DNA of 8,257 nt, taken from Promethearchaeota archaeon (GTDB lineage: Archaea > Asgardarchaeota > Lokiarchaeia > Sigynarchaeales > SOKP01). The stretch is from assembly GCA_016839905.1 (NCBI GenBank), contig JAEOTJ010000308.1, forward strand, positions 1-8,257, read 5' to 3'. Below the pieces are notes generated by a model, which saw only the letters and a list, made by a program, of their open reading frames with translations, was not told where the DNA came from and ran no database searches. Of the stretch, positions 1-7,138 are shown piece after piece (position 1 is the first letter of the stretch; each line of letters starts with the position of its first letter). The translations under genes and the position numbers were made by a program.

Positions 1-1149
1 GCAATTATCAAAATACATTTAACAGATACATCCATTACAAAAATGGAAGTTCAAGATATTACTCGCGAAATCTATATATCACCATGGGGTGTTATAAAGG
101 TTAAAGAGAATATTGTACTTCATAATCTTGGCCTATTAGATATCTATTCTTTTAAATTTAATATTCCTGGACCAGCAAGAAGCGTAAAAGTTTTTGATTA
201 TCTTGGTGAGATATTAGGAATGGAAATTGTACCTGAAAGTAATTACACGCATTTAGAATATAAGGAATTAATAATAGATCTATCTGAGAATCGTGTAAGA
301 ATCGTCCGAAATTCTAAAGCTTCATTTTCAATTGAATATTTTCTACCTTGGGAGAAGTATAACTCTTTTGATTGGTTTCGAGAGTCTGTTTTTATGGATA
401 TACACACATCTGTTTTTGAATTTTTAGGTAAATCACAAACTATTAAAATATTTATTGATGGTTGCTACAAAATAGAATCAATTACTGATCCTCCAGATGC
501 TATTGAATATTCTAATGGGATAACAGTATTAATTTATGAATCTGATTATGTTTGTTCTTTAGAAAGTCATCCTATCCAATTCACATTTATAATCGATTCT
601 TTTGATTTTTTACTACGACCTATTGTTCTTATGCTTGTTATCTCCTTTCTAGCTTCCGCTTTCGTTTTAGTTATTAAAAATAAAAAAGAAGAAGAAGTTT
701 ATGGAATTATTAGGAAAGAGTTTCTACCCTTAAATGAAATTCGAGAATTTACTTCATTATATGAAGAAAAAACCGCATTAGTTTTAGAAATAAGAAACGC
801 AATTGAAGGTGCAAAGCGTAAAAAAATTCCTAAAAAGAAGTCTAAAAGTATTATAACGAGAAATACTTCAAAAATGATAGAAGTTGAAAATGATTTATTT
901 CCATTTAAAAAAATAGTACAGGAAACAAATGATACTTTTAAATCGATCATAGAAAATCTAGAAACATTAGAAGCTGAAAGAGATACTATTAAAGATTCAT
1001 TAAATCTCTTAGAAACTCGATATAAACAGGGAAGATTACCTTCTAGAGAAACTTATATGAAATTAAGAGATAATTTCTTGAAAAGAAGGAATAAAATTGA
1101 TAGAACAATTGATAAGAAAATTCAACAATTAAGAAGTTATTTACTTTAA
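1..1149 (+). CDS. RPN1: Ribophorin I (OST1)-like oligosaccharyltransferase subunit, 5'-partial
   Basis: The frame is open from base 1 with no stop, so the ATG at 43 is probably internal and the N-terminal part lies outside the window. Numbering from that ATG, residues 7-23 (TREIYISPWGVIKVKEN) match, from memory, the ribophorin I block T-R-x-I-x-x-S-x-W-G-x-I-x-V-x-E-N at the start of its second lumenal domain. A beta-rich ectodomain follows to about residue 187. One membrane helix lies at about 188-211, followed by basic residues (KNKK). A cytosolic tail of about 155 residues is highly charged and predicted helical, and ends with a segment (about 331-368) resembling the ribophorin I C-terminus. 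In eukaryotes ribophorin I is a non-catalytic subunit of the ER oligosaccharyltransferase, and its cytosolic helical bundle contacts the ribosome in the co-translational complex. Homologues have been reported in Asgard archaea. The ectodomain here should face outside the cell. The Trm112-like gene follows after 14 nt, so co-transcription is likely. The family call is strong; an OST role in this organism is inferred. Confidence 0.82.
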   Translation, partial: AIIKIHLTDTSITKMEVQDITREIYISPWGVIKVKENIVLHNLGLLDIYSFKFNIPGPARSVKVFDYLGEILGMEIVPESNYTHLEYKELIIDLSENRVRIVRNSKASFSIEYFLPWEKYNSFDWFRESVFMDIHTSVFEFLGKSQTIKIFIDGCYKIESITDPPDAIEYSNGITVLIYESDYVCSLESHPIQFTFIIDSFDFLLRPIVLMLVISFLASAFVLVIKNKKEEEVYGIIRKEFLPLNEIREFTSLYEEKTALVLEIRNAIEGAKRKKIPKKKSKSIITRNTSKMIEVENDLFPFKKIVQETNDTFKSIIENLETLEAERDTIKDSLNLLETRYKQGRLPSRETYMKLRDNFLKRRNKIDRTIDKKIQQLRSYLL

Positions 1150-1163
1150 TTTCTTTTTTAGAG

Positions 1164-1808
1164 GTGATTGAGTTAAAACCTTGGCTATTTGATATTTTGG
1201 CTTGTCCTATTGACAAGCATTTTCCCTTAAAGTTATTTATATTTTCTTTTAATAATGATGATGGGGAATTTCAATTATATTTAAATTTATATGATGAAAG
1301 AGACCTATCCCTTATTAAAAAAGATAATGTTATTCAATTTGAAATCGCTGATAATGAAGAAGAAATGCTCGTAAGAGATAATATTATTATTGAAAAACAA
1401 TCCTTAACAAAATATATTAATCTTATTATTTCTAGTATTGATGAGTTAAATAATATTTATAATAAAACCACAAGTAAAACCAGTATTAAATGCTTTAATT
1501 TAATTACATCAGAAATTAAGGAAAAAATCTTAGATTTTTCTAAGAATTTTAAAATAAATCAAATTGAAGATATTTTGCCTGAATTATCTTTCATAAATAA
1601 AATTAAAATAGATGTTGAAATCGAAACTGGATTGTTATTTTGTGATAAATGCCTACGTTGGTTTCCAATTATAGAGACCATCCCACAAATGCTCCCAGAT
1701 GAATATCGAGATGAAAAAAAAGATGTTGATTTTTTAAATGCTAATAAAAAATTATTAGAAGAAGAATTTTTAAATAAAAATCTAAAACCATTTAATATTT
1801 ATATATAA
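1164..1808 (+). CDS. trm112: Trm112-family zinc protein with long internal insertion
   Basis: This 214-residue protein has a split Trm112 fold. The N-terminal piece, residues 4-24, contains LKPWLFDILACP and then FPLKL. The C-terminal piece, residues about 150-180, contains C160-x2-C163 followed by WFPIIETIPQMLPDE, like the 'CxxCG..Y.I..GIPNLLP' end of Trm112. Trm112 is a small activating partner that stabilises several SAM methyltransferases acting on tRNA, rRNA and release factor. Prokaryotic versions are about 60 residues and yeast Trm112 is about 135. This one has about 120 extra residues between the halves, predicted helical around 78-148, in the same place as the eukaryotic insertion. 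The first zinc pair reads C14-x4-H19 where yeast has C-x4-C, so zinc may be held by Cys3His or be absent. The start is a GTG that overlaps the Shine-Dalgarno-like GAGGTGAT (1161-1168). No other usable in-frame start precedes the conserved LKPWL block, so the exact start is only moderately certain. The stop lies inside the probable TATA box of the downstream tRNA gene. Confidence 0.8.
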   Translation: MIELKPWLFDILACPIDKHFPLKLFIFSFNNDDGEFQLYLNLYDERDLSLIKKDNVIQFEIADNEEEMLVRDNIIIEKQSLTKYINLIISSIDELNNIYNKTTSKTSIKCFNLITSEIKEKILDFSKNFKINQIEDILPELSFINKIKIDVEIETGLLFCDKCLRWFPIIETIPQMLPDEYRDEKKDVDFLNANKKLLEEEFLNKNLKPFNIYI

Positions 1809-1810
1809 AA
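1796..1810 (+). promoter_or_regulatory. Probable TATA box of the tRNA-Gln gene
   Basis: The sequence ATTTATATATAAAAC-like stretch is centred about 30 bases before the mature tRNA start at 1833. This is the expected distance for an archaeal TATA box with a short 5' leader. It overlaps the last codons and stop of the Trm112-like gene. The background is so AT-rich that the position relative to the tRNA, not the sequence, is the main support. Confidence 0.5.
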
Positions 1811-1832
1811 CAATTAAGATATTTACTAAAAT

Positions 1833-1905
1833 AGCTCTGTGGTGTAGCGGCCAAGCATCGAGGGCCTTGAACCCTTTGACCCAGGTTCGAATCCTGGCAG
1901 AGCTA
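1833..1905 (+). tRNA. trnQ: tRNA-Gln (anticodon TTG)
   Basis: A full cloverleaf can be drawn by hand. The acceptor stem is AGCTCTG (1833-1839) with CAGAGCT (1898-1904), with discriminator A1905. The D-arm is 1842-1858, with G18G19 at 1849-1850. The anticodon stem is GAGGG (1860-1864) with CCCTT (1872-1876). The loop is CCTTGAA (1865-1871), giving anticodon TTG at 1867-1869. A 4-nt variable loop precedes the T-arm CCAGG/TTCGAAT/CCTGG (1881-1897). The A1-U72 pair and the GGTGTAGCGGCCAA D-arm are typical of archaeal tRNA-Gln, which is first charged with glutamate and then amidated by GatDE. No CCA is encoded and there is no intron. Position 33 is C instead of the near-universal U, which is unusual. 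A T-rich stretch follows the gene and may end transcription. Confidence 0.93.
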
Positions 1906-2014
1906 ATCTTTATTTATATATGATATTAAAAATTTAAAAAGAATTTTAAATAATAAATATTTTTAATCTTTAAATTAATAATTGGCTAAAAAATCTAATT
2001 AATTGAAAATTTAA

Positions 2015-3394
2015 ATGATCTATATATCTGAATTAAATTGGGGCTTTTATGAGATACTCTTTTTAATCATCATATTTGCTATTGGATTTTCTTTAACTCT
2101 AATAATTATCCCTTATATTATAAAGCTAATGAAGAAAAAAGGATTCATTGGTTTTGATATTCATAAAAATACTCGTCCAGAGGTCGCTGAATCTGGAGGG
2201 CTTAGTATATTAATAGGATTTTCGATTGCATCAATATTTTTAATATTTTTTTTTCCACAGTTTTTTAATGAGATTTTAATTTTTCTCTTAACAGTGTTAT
2301 TAGCTGGAGCAATAGGATTTATTGATGATGTAATAAAACTTAGATCACGCTATAAGATGATATTAATAATATTTGCAGGGAGTCTTATTTTTATTACAAA
2401 TTATATTGGATTTATTCACATAGAATCTCCAACCATTCCTATTCTTGGAAAAATGAGATTAACAATCATATATCCTTTAGTGGCTCCTTTAATTGTTGCC
2501 GTTTTTGCAAATACAGTAAATATGCTTGAAGGATATAATGGCGAAGGGACTGGTACTTGTCTAATTGCAGTATTATTTATATTTATTTGTGGATTAATTT
2601 TAAATTCTGCAATAGCGATATTGTTTTGTACTATTACAATTGCGGTTTTAATACCTTTTTTCATTTACAATAAGTATCCCGCAAGGATTTTCCCAGGAGA
2701 TATCGGTACATTAAGTATTGGTGCAATGATTGCGTGTATTGCATTGTTTGGATCTCTCGAGGCTGTTGTTTTTTCAGCACTTTTAATTCACATTTTTAAT
2801 AGCTTTTATGTATTATATTCGGTTAGGGGTTTTTTTGAGAGCTCTAAAATTCTAGAAAACAGGAGTGATACTATATTATTAGAAAATGATCAGATAATGG
2901 CGTCAGATCAAAAGAAAGCGGCATTATCTTTACCAAGATTAATATTAGCAAAAGGACCATTATCAGAACCTCAATTAGTTAAAAATTTTTTTGTCATTTC
3001 AATAATATGTGGCTTTTTATCTATAATAACCGCTTTATTAATTGCATGGACCATAGGAACTATTAGCTTTCCAATTGTAATAATTATAATTATTAGTTTT
3101 ATTGTACCGATAATCCTTTTAATGTATTATTTTCCTAGAATTAGGGGAGTTGTAGTTTTAATGTTTATATTGTTCATTTCAGGGATTGTCCTCATGTTTA
3201 TTATAAAAACCATTATAATGCCGGCATCCCTTCCACATATAAAATTAATTTGGATTGAAATCCCGTTGAATTTAGTCGTTGTTTTCTTAATTGTTGTCTC
3301 GGGTTTAGGTTTATGGTACCTTATTTCCATCCAATATTTCTGGATTGAAATTAAAAAAATGAAATCATTAAAAGATAAAAAATCAAACAAATAG
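2015..3394 (+). CDS. alg7: GPT/ALG7-type UDP-GlcNAc:polyprenyl-phosphate GlcNAc-1-phosphate transferase
   Basis: This 459-residue multi-pass membrane enzyme belongs to the MraY/WecA/GPT superfamily. It probably transfers GlcNAc-1-phosphate, or a related aminosugar phosphate, from UDP-sugar to a dolichyl-type phosphate on the cytosolic face, the first step of N-glycan assembly. Visible motifs in order are: RPEVAESGGLSI (54-65); GFIDDVIKLRSRYK (101-114) with the metal-binding D104-D105; NTVNMLEGYNGEGTG (166-180), the counterpart of N-x-x-N-x-x-x-G-x-N-G-x-E; PARIFPGDIGTLSIGA (222-237) with catalytic D229; and H259 with N262 in the last family motif. The eukaryotic-type segment LSLPRLILAKGPLSEPQL (304-321) resembles the C-terminal 'TLINL.LK.LGP.HE..L' of DPAGT1/ALG7. 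About three further hydrophobic segments follow, so it is longer than the ~400-residue eukaryotic enzymes. ATG 2015 is the first start. No clear Shine-Dalgarno site precedes it, and the 109-nt gap after the tRNA is plain AT-rich sequence that presumably holds its promoter. The exact sugar substrate cannot be read from the sequence. Confidence 0.88.
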   Translation: MIYISELNWGFYEILFLIIIFAIGFSLTLIIIPYIIKLMKKKGFIGFDIHKNTRPEVAESGGLSILIGFSIASIFLIFFFPQFFNEILIFLLTVLLAGAIGFIDDVIKLRSRYKMILIIFAGSLIFITNYIGFIHIESPTIPILGKMRLTIIYPLVAPLIVAVFANTVNMLEGYNGEGTGTCLIAVLFIFICGLILNSAIAILFCTITIAVLIPFFIYNKYPARIFPGDIGTLSIGAMIACIALFGSLEAVVFSALLIHIFNSFYVLYSVRGFFESSKILENRSDTILLENDQIMASDQKKAALSLPRLILAKGPLSEPQLVKNFFVISIICGFLSIITALLIAWTIGTISFPIVIIIIISFIVPIILLMYYFPRIRGVVVLMFILFISGIVLMFIIKTIIMPASLPHIKLIWIEIPLNLVVVFLIVVSGLGLWYLISIQYFWIEIKKMKSLKDKKSNK

Positions 3395-3508
3395 TAAATC
3401 ATGGATCTTAAATAGCGAAGTTAAAAATCTAAAAAAAAATTCTTATTCTTTATATAATTTTTAACTTTAAATTATATCTTTGAATAAATTTATAGAATTT
3501 TATATTGA

Positions 3509-3520
3509 TTAATATAAAAA
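3509..3520 (+). promoter_or_regulatory. Possible TATA box for the M48-UbiA-PHP unit
   Basis: TTAATATAAAAA lies about 38 bases before the TTG start at 3553. Initiation about 25 bases downstream would leave a short leader that just contains the ribosome binding site. The whole 3395-3552 gap is AT-rich and has other TATA-like words, for example near 3450-3458, so this choice is tentative. Confidence 0.3.
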
Positions 3521-3538
3521 ATTAATAGTAAGTTAAAA

Positions 3539-3545
3539 GAAAGGT
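3539..3545 (+). promoter_or_regulatory. Ribosome binding site deciding the TTG start at 3553
   Basis: GAAAGGT is followed by a 7-base spacer and then TTG at 3553. It supports this uncommon start codon, and the resulting N-terminus (MKKNLRYSLLFIYIF) begins with lysines before the first membrane helix, as expected. Confidence 0.6.
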
Positions 3546-3552
3546 ATTTTCA

Positions 3553-6144
3553 TTGAAAAAAAACCTAAGATACTCATTATTATTTATTTATATATTTTGC
3601 TCAATAGCATTATTTTACTTATTTGGGTTTATTTTAAATCAACCGGATTGGAACCTCATTCTAATAGATTTGACCTTTTGGATTTGTATATCATTATATC
3701 TATTCACTATTAATGAATTTTATCATTGGGCAAAAAATGGGCGTCGCAGTGAGATGAGTGACCTTGTTGCTCTTGGATTCTTCTTTTTCATTATTTTCTT
3801 TTTTACGAGAGATTTGATGACCTCAATGATGGGAGCATTCTCTATATATTTATGGATGGGAATTGTAGAATTGAAAGATTATCCTGTTATTAATAAAATA
3901 TTGATTATTTCATTAGTTACTTATAATGTTATTTTTATAGCGGGATTGATATCTGCATACTTAGGAGACCCATTTATCCTTAATACAACCTTCGCATTTT
4001 CCATTTGGATTATTCTTGGCTTAGGTTTTTTATTGTTTGGTAGAAAATATATAATCGTTTGGCGTTTTATGTCTCCAGCATATTTAATGTTATTCTTGTA
4101 TATAATTGCTTGGTTAGCAGTTGGATTTATAAATCAATATACTCCTATAAATTTTTCTCAATTTATTGATTTTAGTAATTTTACTCTAATAGATTTGATA
4201 TTAAACATATATTTCGTTTTGATTTTAGTAAATTGGGCTATCTATTTTATTTCGGGACCAATATTGGATAAAATGTTGGGGATTAAAAGGCTAAAAGAAG
4301 ATAGAATATTAGATATCGTAGAAGATGTGAAAAAAAATGTTGGAATTAAAGGGAAAGTGAAAGTGGGCTTTGGAAAATATCCAATTTTAAACGCAATGGC
4401 TTATGGTTCGGTTTTTGATAAAAGAATAGCAATAATTGCTGAAGATACTCACCAAATTCCTGAAGATGAATTAAAGGGAATTGTTGCTCATGAATTATCA
4501 CATACAAAGGGAAAGCATACACTTATTCTTACATTTATTACGACTGGAGATTTAATTATGCGCATGTTGCTTGGATTGCCTGCCACTTATTATGATTACA
4601 CTTTTGGAGAACCACGTATTCCTATGATTAGTTTTATTTTTTTAAATTTCGGAATTTATATGTTACTTTATATTTTTGTTAGGATATTAGAAGGTAAAGC
4701 AGATTTAATGACAAAAAAAGCAGGCTATACTAATGAGTTAGCAAAAGCACTTTACAATTTAGAAAGTTTTTACGCCACAGGAAGGGAGATCGGCTTAAAT
4801 ACAATGCTTTTATGTGAAGAAAAGATCACTCGCGACAATCAATTAATAGATTATATAGATACTGCAAAATATATTAATCTTTCGATGATAAGACCTTCAA
4901 GAGCATCACTTTTGGGTAACTTTTTAAATTCTCATCCTCCTACATACTTTCGAATCGCAGCATTATTAGGTGATGATTTAATGCCTGGTAAAGAAGCTAT
5001 TCTTCCTTTTATTTGCTTAAAAAGGTCAAAACAAAAAAAATATGCAAAAAAATTCGAAGAACCACGTGAAAAATTTAAAATCATCGCAAACGATAAATTT
5101 AAAGAGTTTTTTGAAATAAAAGATGTATCTGAATTAATGAAAAACTTCAATAGAAGAGAGAGATTTAGATATATCCTTAAAAAGGATTTTATATTTAAAC
5201 ATAAAATTACAGATGAAATAATAATTGGTAAGTTAGAAGATATTAAATTTATTGATGATATTTGTAATATTGATCAATATATTATTTCTGATTTAAAAAC
5301 TAATGAAAAACATCATCTAAACGCCTTATATTACACATATACTCAAATAGATTTAAATGAAATATATTTCTTTAAAAATGACACTCCATTGTTTTTAAAT
5401 CATATTGATTTGAATCAACAAAAAACTGATGGGAATTATGTTTTTATGGATAAGGATAGTAATAAAATTCTAAAACCGATAAATAAAACAAGATTACCAA
5501 ATTCAGTACAAATTCTTAAAGATTTTAAAGACCATGATATATTCTTTAAATTAAAAGGCACATTAAACATCTATAAATGTAATAACATTATCTCAGCTGA
5601 TAATCTTGATAATTATGAATTAGAACTTATTAATTTGAGAAAAAATGAAGATCCAAATTTGATAAAAATTAAATTAGAGGATTTAATTATCCGTCCCAAA
5701 AATATTTTTTTCTCAATAAGTAGAAATATTGAATTTCGACAATCTGAAATTGCACTCTTTAATTGGTTATTAAATAATCAACCTCGTTCGTTTATATATC
5801 TTAAAAAACCAGTAAATAACTTAGAAATTGGATATATTCAAAAATATAATATAAGTCCTAACCCTAAAAATTTTAAGCAAATATATAATGAAGACCAAAG
5901 CAAATATACCCCCAATAAAGAAAATGTCATTAGCGATGAATCTAGTAAAAATGAGTTTATAATCATAAAAAATATATTTGGAAATGAAAAAAAAATCCCA
6001 TATAAAATATTAGAAATAATATCTTTTGAATATAATACTGCTATGATTCAAAAGAAATCAGAAACATCTATTTTCACCAAGTTCAGCTATAAAATCTTAA
6101 AGAAGTTTAAACCACAAAAAGTTTTATCTCTTAATAAAGTTTAA
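3553..6144 (+). CDS. M48-family membrane metalloprotease with long unassigned C-terminal region
   Basis: This is an 863-residue zinc protease of the Ste24/HtpX clan. Residues 1-240 contain about seven membrane helices (roughly 8-28, 34-54, 70-103, 113-137, 145-162, 174-194, 211-236). The catalytic domain has NAMAYG (280-285), H313-E314-L-S-H317 (zinc ligands and catalytic Glu), two more hydrophobic segments (about 323-341 and 357-377), E380-G-K-A-D384 (third ligand Glu plus conserved Asp), and H461-P-P-T, the family's C-terminal motif. The region from about 490 to 863 is hydrophilic, Asn/Lys/Ile-rich and unlike typical HtpX (~290 residues) or Ste24 (~430-475 residues). It may consist of repeated small beta-rich modules. 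The likely role is membrane-protein quality control or processing of membrane-bound substrates, with the C-terminal region serving for substrate or partner binding, but no substrate can be named. The start is TTG with a good ribosome binding site. The UbiA gene follows after 28 nt. The protease assignment is firm; the C-terminal function is unknown. Confidence 0.88.
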   Translation: MKKNLRYSLLFIYIFCSIALFYLFGFILNQPDWNLILIDLTFWICISLYLFTINEFYHWAKNGRRSEMSDLVALGFFFFIIFFFTRDLMTSMMGAFSIYLWMGIVELKDYPVINKILIISLVTYNVIFIAGLISAYLGDPFILNTTFAFSIWIILGLGFLLFGRKYIIVWRFMSPAYLMLFLYIIAWLAVGFINQYTPINFSQFIDFSNFTLIDLILNIYFVLILVNWAIYFISGPILDKMLGIKRLKEDRILDIVEDVKKNVGIKGKVKVGFGKYPILNAMAYGSVFDKRIAIIAEDTHQIPEDELKGIVAHELSHTKGKHTLILTFITTGDLIMRMLLGLPATYYDYTFGEPRIPMISFIFLNFGIYMLLYIFVRILEGKADLMTKKAGYTNELAKALYNLESFYATGREIGLNTMLLCEEKITRDNQLIDYIDTAKYINLSMIRPSRASLLGNFLNSHPPTYFRIAALLGDDLMPGKEAILPFICLKRSKQKKYAKKFEEPREKFKIIANDKFKEFFEIKDVSELMKNFNRRERFRYILKKDFIFKHKITDEIIIGKLEDIKFIDDICNIDQYIISDLKTNEKHHLNALYYTYTQIDLNEIYFFKNDTPLFLNHIDLNQQKTDGNYVFMDKDSNKILKPINKTRLPNSVQILKDFKDHDIFFKLKGTLNIYKCNNIISADNLDNYELELINLRKNEDPNLIKIKLEDLIIRPKNIFFSISRNIEFRQSEIALFNWLLNNQPRSFIYLKKPVNNLEIGYIQKYNISPNPKNFKQIYNEDQSKYTPNKENVISDESSKNEFIIIKNIFGNEKKIPYKILEIISFEYNTAMIQKKSETSIFTKFSYKILKKFKPQKVLSLNKV

Positions 6145-6172
6145 TTTGAATGCAAATTTCTAAAGATTTATA

Positions 6173-7123
6173 ATGGTAAGTATGCCAAAGAAAATTAAGA
6201 ACTTGCTTTACTTATTACGAGTAAGGCAGTATTATAAGAACGGTTTAATTTTTGTAGGTTTATTTTTCAGTCTTAACATTTTAGACTTTTCTTATTATAT
6301 TACTGTTTTTCTTGGCTTCATCTTATTGTGTTGTGTATCTTCTATTAATTATATTGTAAATGATATTATAGATATTGAAAAAGATAAAAAACACTCTGAA
6401 AAATTACCAAAAAAACCACTTGCCTCAGGAGAAATTTCAATATTTGTCGCTTTTTTAATCATAGGTATATTAGCTGCTATTATAATTATAGCAATAATCA
6501 TTTTTCTTCCGAATTGGGCTTTTATCTTTATGCTTGTATTGCTATTTATTACTGGACAATGTTACAATCATTTCTTTAAGGATATTGCTTTTGCAGATCT
6601 TGTAGTTCTTTCATTAGGTTATTTATGGAGGGCTCTTGCAGGAGTTGTATTAACAGAAGTGTATATTTCACCTTGGTTGTTGCTTGCGATTTTTGAAATT
6701 GCCATGTTTCTCTCAATCGCGAAAAGACAAGGAGATTTAGAATTACTTGGAGAAAAATTTGCTAAAGAACATAAAAAAATCTATGAACATTATTCAGTCG
6801 AATTATTAAAACAATTTCAGACGATTATTACAAGTTCAATATTTATTACTTGGACATTATATTTAATTATAAGATTCAATTTATTTTCAGGCGATGCATT
6901 ATATGTAAGAGATTATATTGTCTTTATAACAGTTCCGCTTTTATTATATATTATTATGCGTTATTTGTATTTAATTTTAGAAAAACCAGAAGTCGCAAGG
7001 AGCGCAGAAAAGGTTTTCACTGATAAAGGAATATTGATTGCCGGAGGCATCCTTTTTGGTATTTTAACATATGCTTTTTATTATGATGAATTAATTGAAT
7101 TTTTAAAAGCAATGTTTCCATAA
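6173..7123 (+). CDS. UbiA-superfamily polyprenyl-phosphate phosphoribosyltransferase-like enzyme
   Basis: This is a 316-residue polytopic protein. The first Asp-rich motif is N63-D64-x-x-D67-x-x-x-D71, followed by H74 and KLPKKPLASG (77-86), close to the 'NDxxDxxxDxxHPxKxxRPIASG' pattern of decaprenyl-phosphate phosphoribosyltransferase (DPPR synthase). LLRVRQYYKNGLIF (14-27) matches the family's 'LRPRQWxKNLLVF' opening. The second active-site region is YNHFFKDIAFAD (131-142), and AKRQGDLELLG (183-193) corresponds to the usual KR..E.. segment. DPPR synthase joins PRPP to a polyprenyl phosphate, giving a lipid-linked ribose (later arabinose) donor. UbiA enzymes also make quinones, haem O and archaeal lipids, but the KN and HPxK-type motifs favour the DPPR branch. 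The start could be ATG 6173 or ATG 6182 (beginning MPKKIKN); neither has a clear Shine-Dalgarno site. It sits between the protease and the PHP gene with short gaps, so one transcript is likely. Confidence 0.8.
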   Translation: MVSMPKKIKNLLYLLRVRQYYKNGLIFVGLFFSLNILDFSYYITVFLGFILLCCVSSINYIVNDIIDIEKDKKHSEKLPKKPLASGEISIFVAFLIIGILAAIIIIAIIIFLPNWAFIFMLVLLFITGQCYNHFFKDIAFADLVVLSLGYLWRALAGVVLTEVYISPWLLLAIFEIAMFLSIAKRQGDLELLGEKFAKEHKKIYEHYSVELLKQFQTIITSSIFITWTLYLIIRFNLFSGDALYVRDYIVFITVPLLLYIIMRYLYLILEKPEVARSAEKVFTDKGILIAGGILFGILTYAFYYDELIEFLKAMFP

Positions 7124-7130
7124 TAGGTTT

Positions 7131-7134
7131 GGAG
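7131..7134 (+). promoter_or_regulatory. Ribosome binding site deciding the TTG start at 7139
   Basis: GGAG lies 4 bases before TTG 7139 and 7 bases after the UbiA stop. It supports a TTG start that puts the conserved LDLHVHT block at residues 6-12, the normal place for a PHP protein. Confidence 0.55.
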
Positions 7135-7138
7135 AAAT

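Noticed and set aside
43..45. ATG 43 as the true start of the ribophorin-like gene
   Set aside because: The frame stays open to base 1, the conserved block sits immediately after this ATG, and ribophorin I has a large extra lumenal part before it, so the gene is probably cut by the window edge.
1861..1877. Alternative anticodon TGA (Ser), obtained by shifting the loop so that T falls at position 33
   Set aside because: The shift breaks the anticodon stem with a C-C pair, and the short variable loop excludes tRNA-Ser. The TTG (Gln) reading fits the A1-U72 pair and the D-arm.
3127..3402. Minus-strand open frame opposite the GPT gene, with others at 699-950, 2416-2664 and 4932-5150
   Set aside because: They are antisense to genes with clear conserved motifs and have no motifs of their own. 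AT-rich coding sequence readily gives such frames.
3420..3465. Inverted repeat GTTAAAAAT / ATTTTTAAC with a 28-nt loop as a terminator or operator
   Set aside because: It is made almost only of A and T with a long loop, so it would be weak and is likely by chance in this composition. It is not followed by a distinctive T run tied to the GPT stop.
3553..7123. Protease plus prenyltransferase as a CAAX protein-prenylation system
   Set aside because: The prenyltransferase has UbiA Asp-rich motifs and DPPR-type features. It is not related to protein farnesyl or geranylgeranyl transferases, and the M48 protein's HPPT motif is as HtpX-like as Ste24-like.
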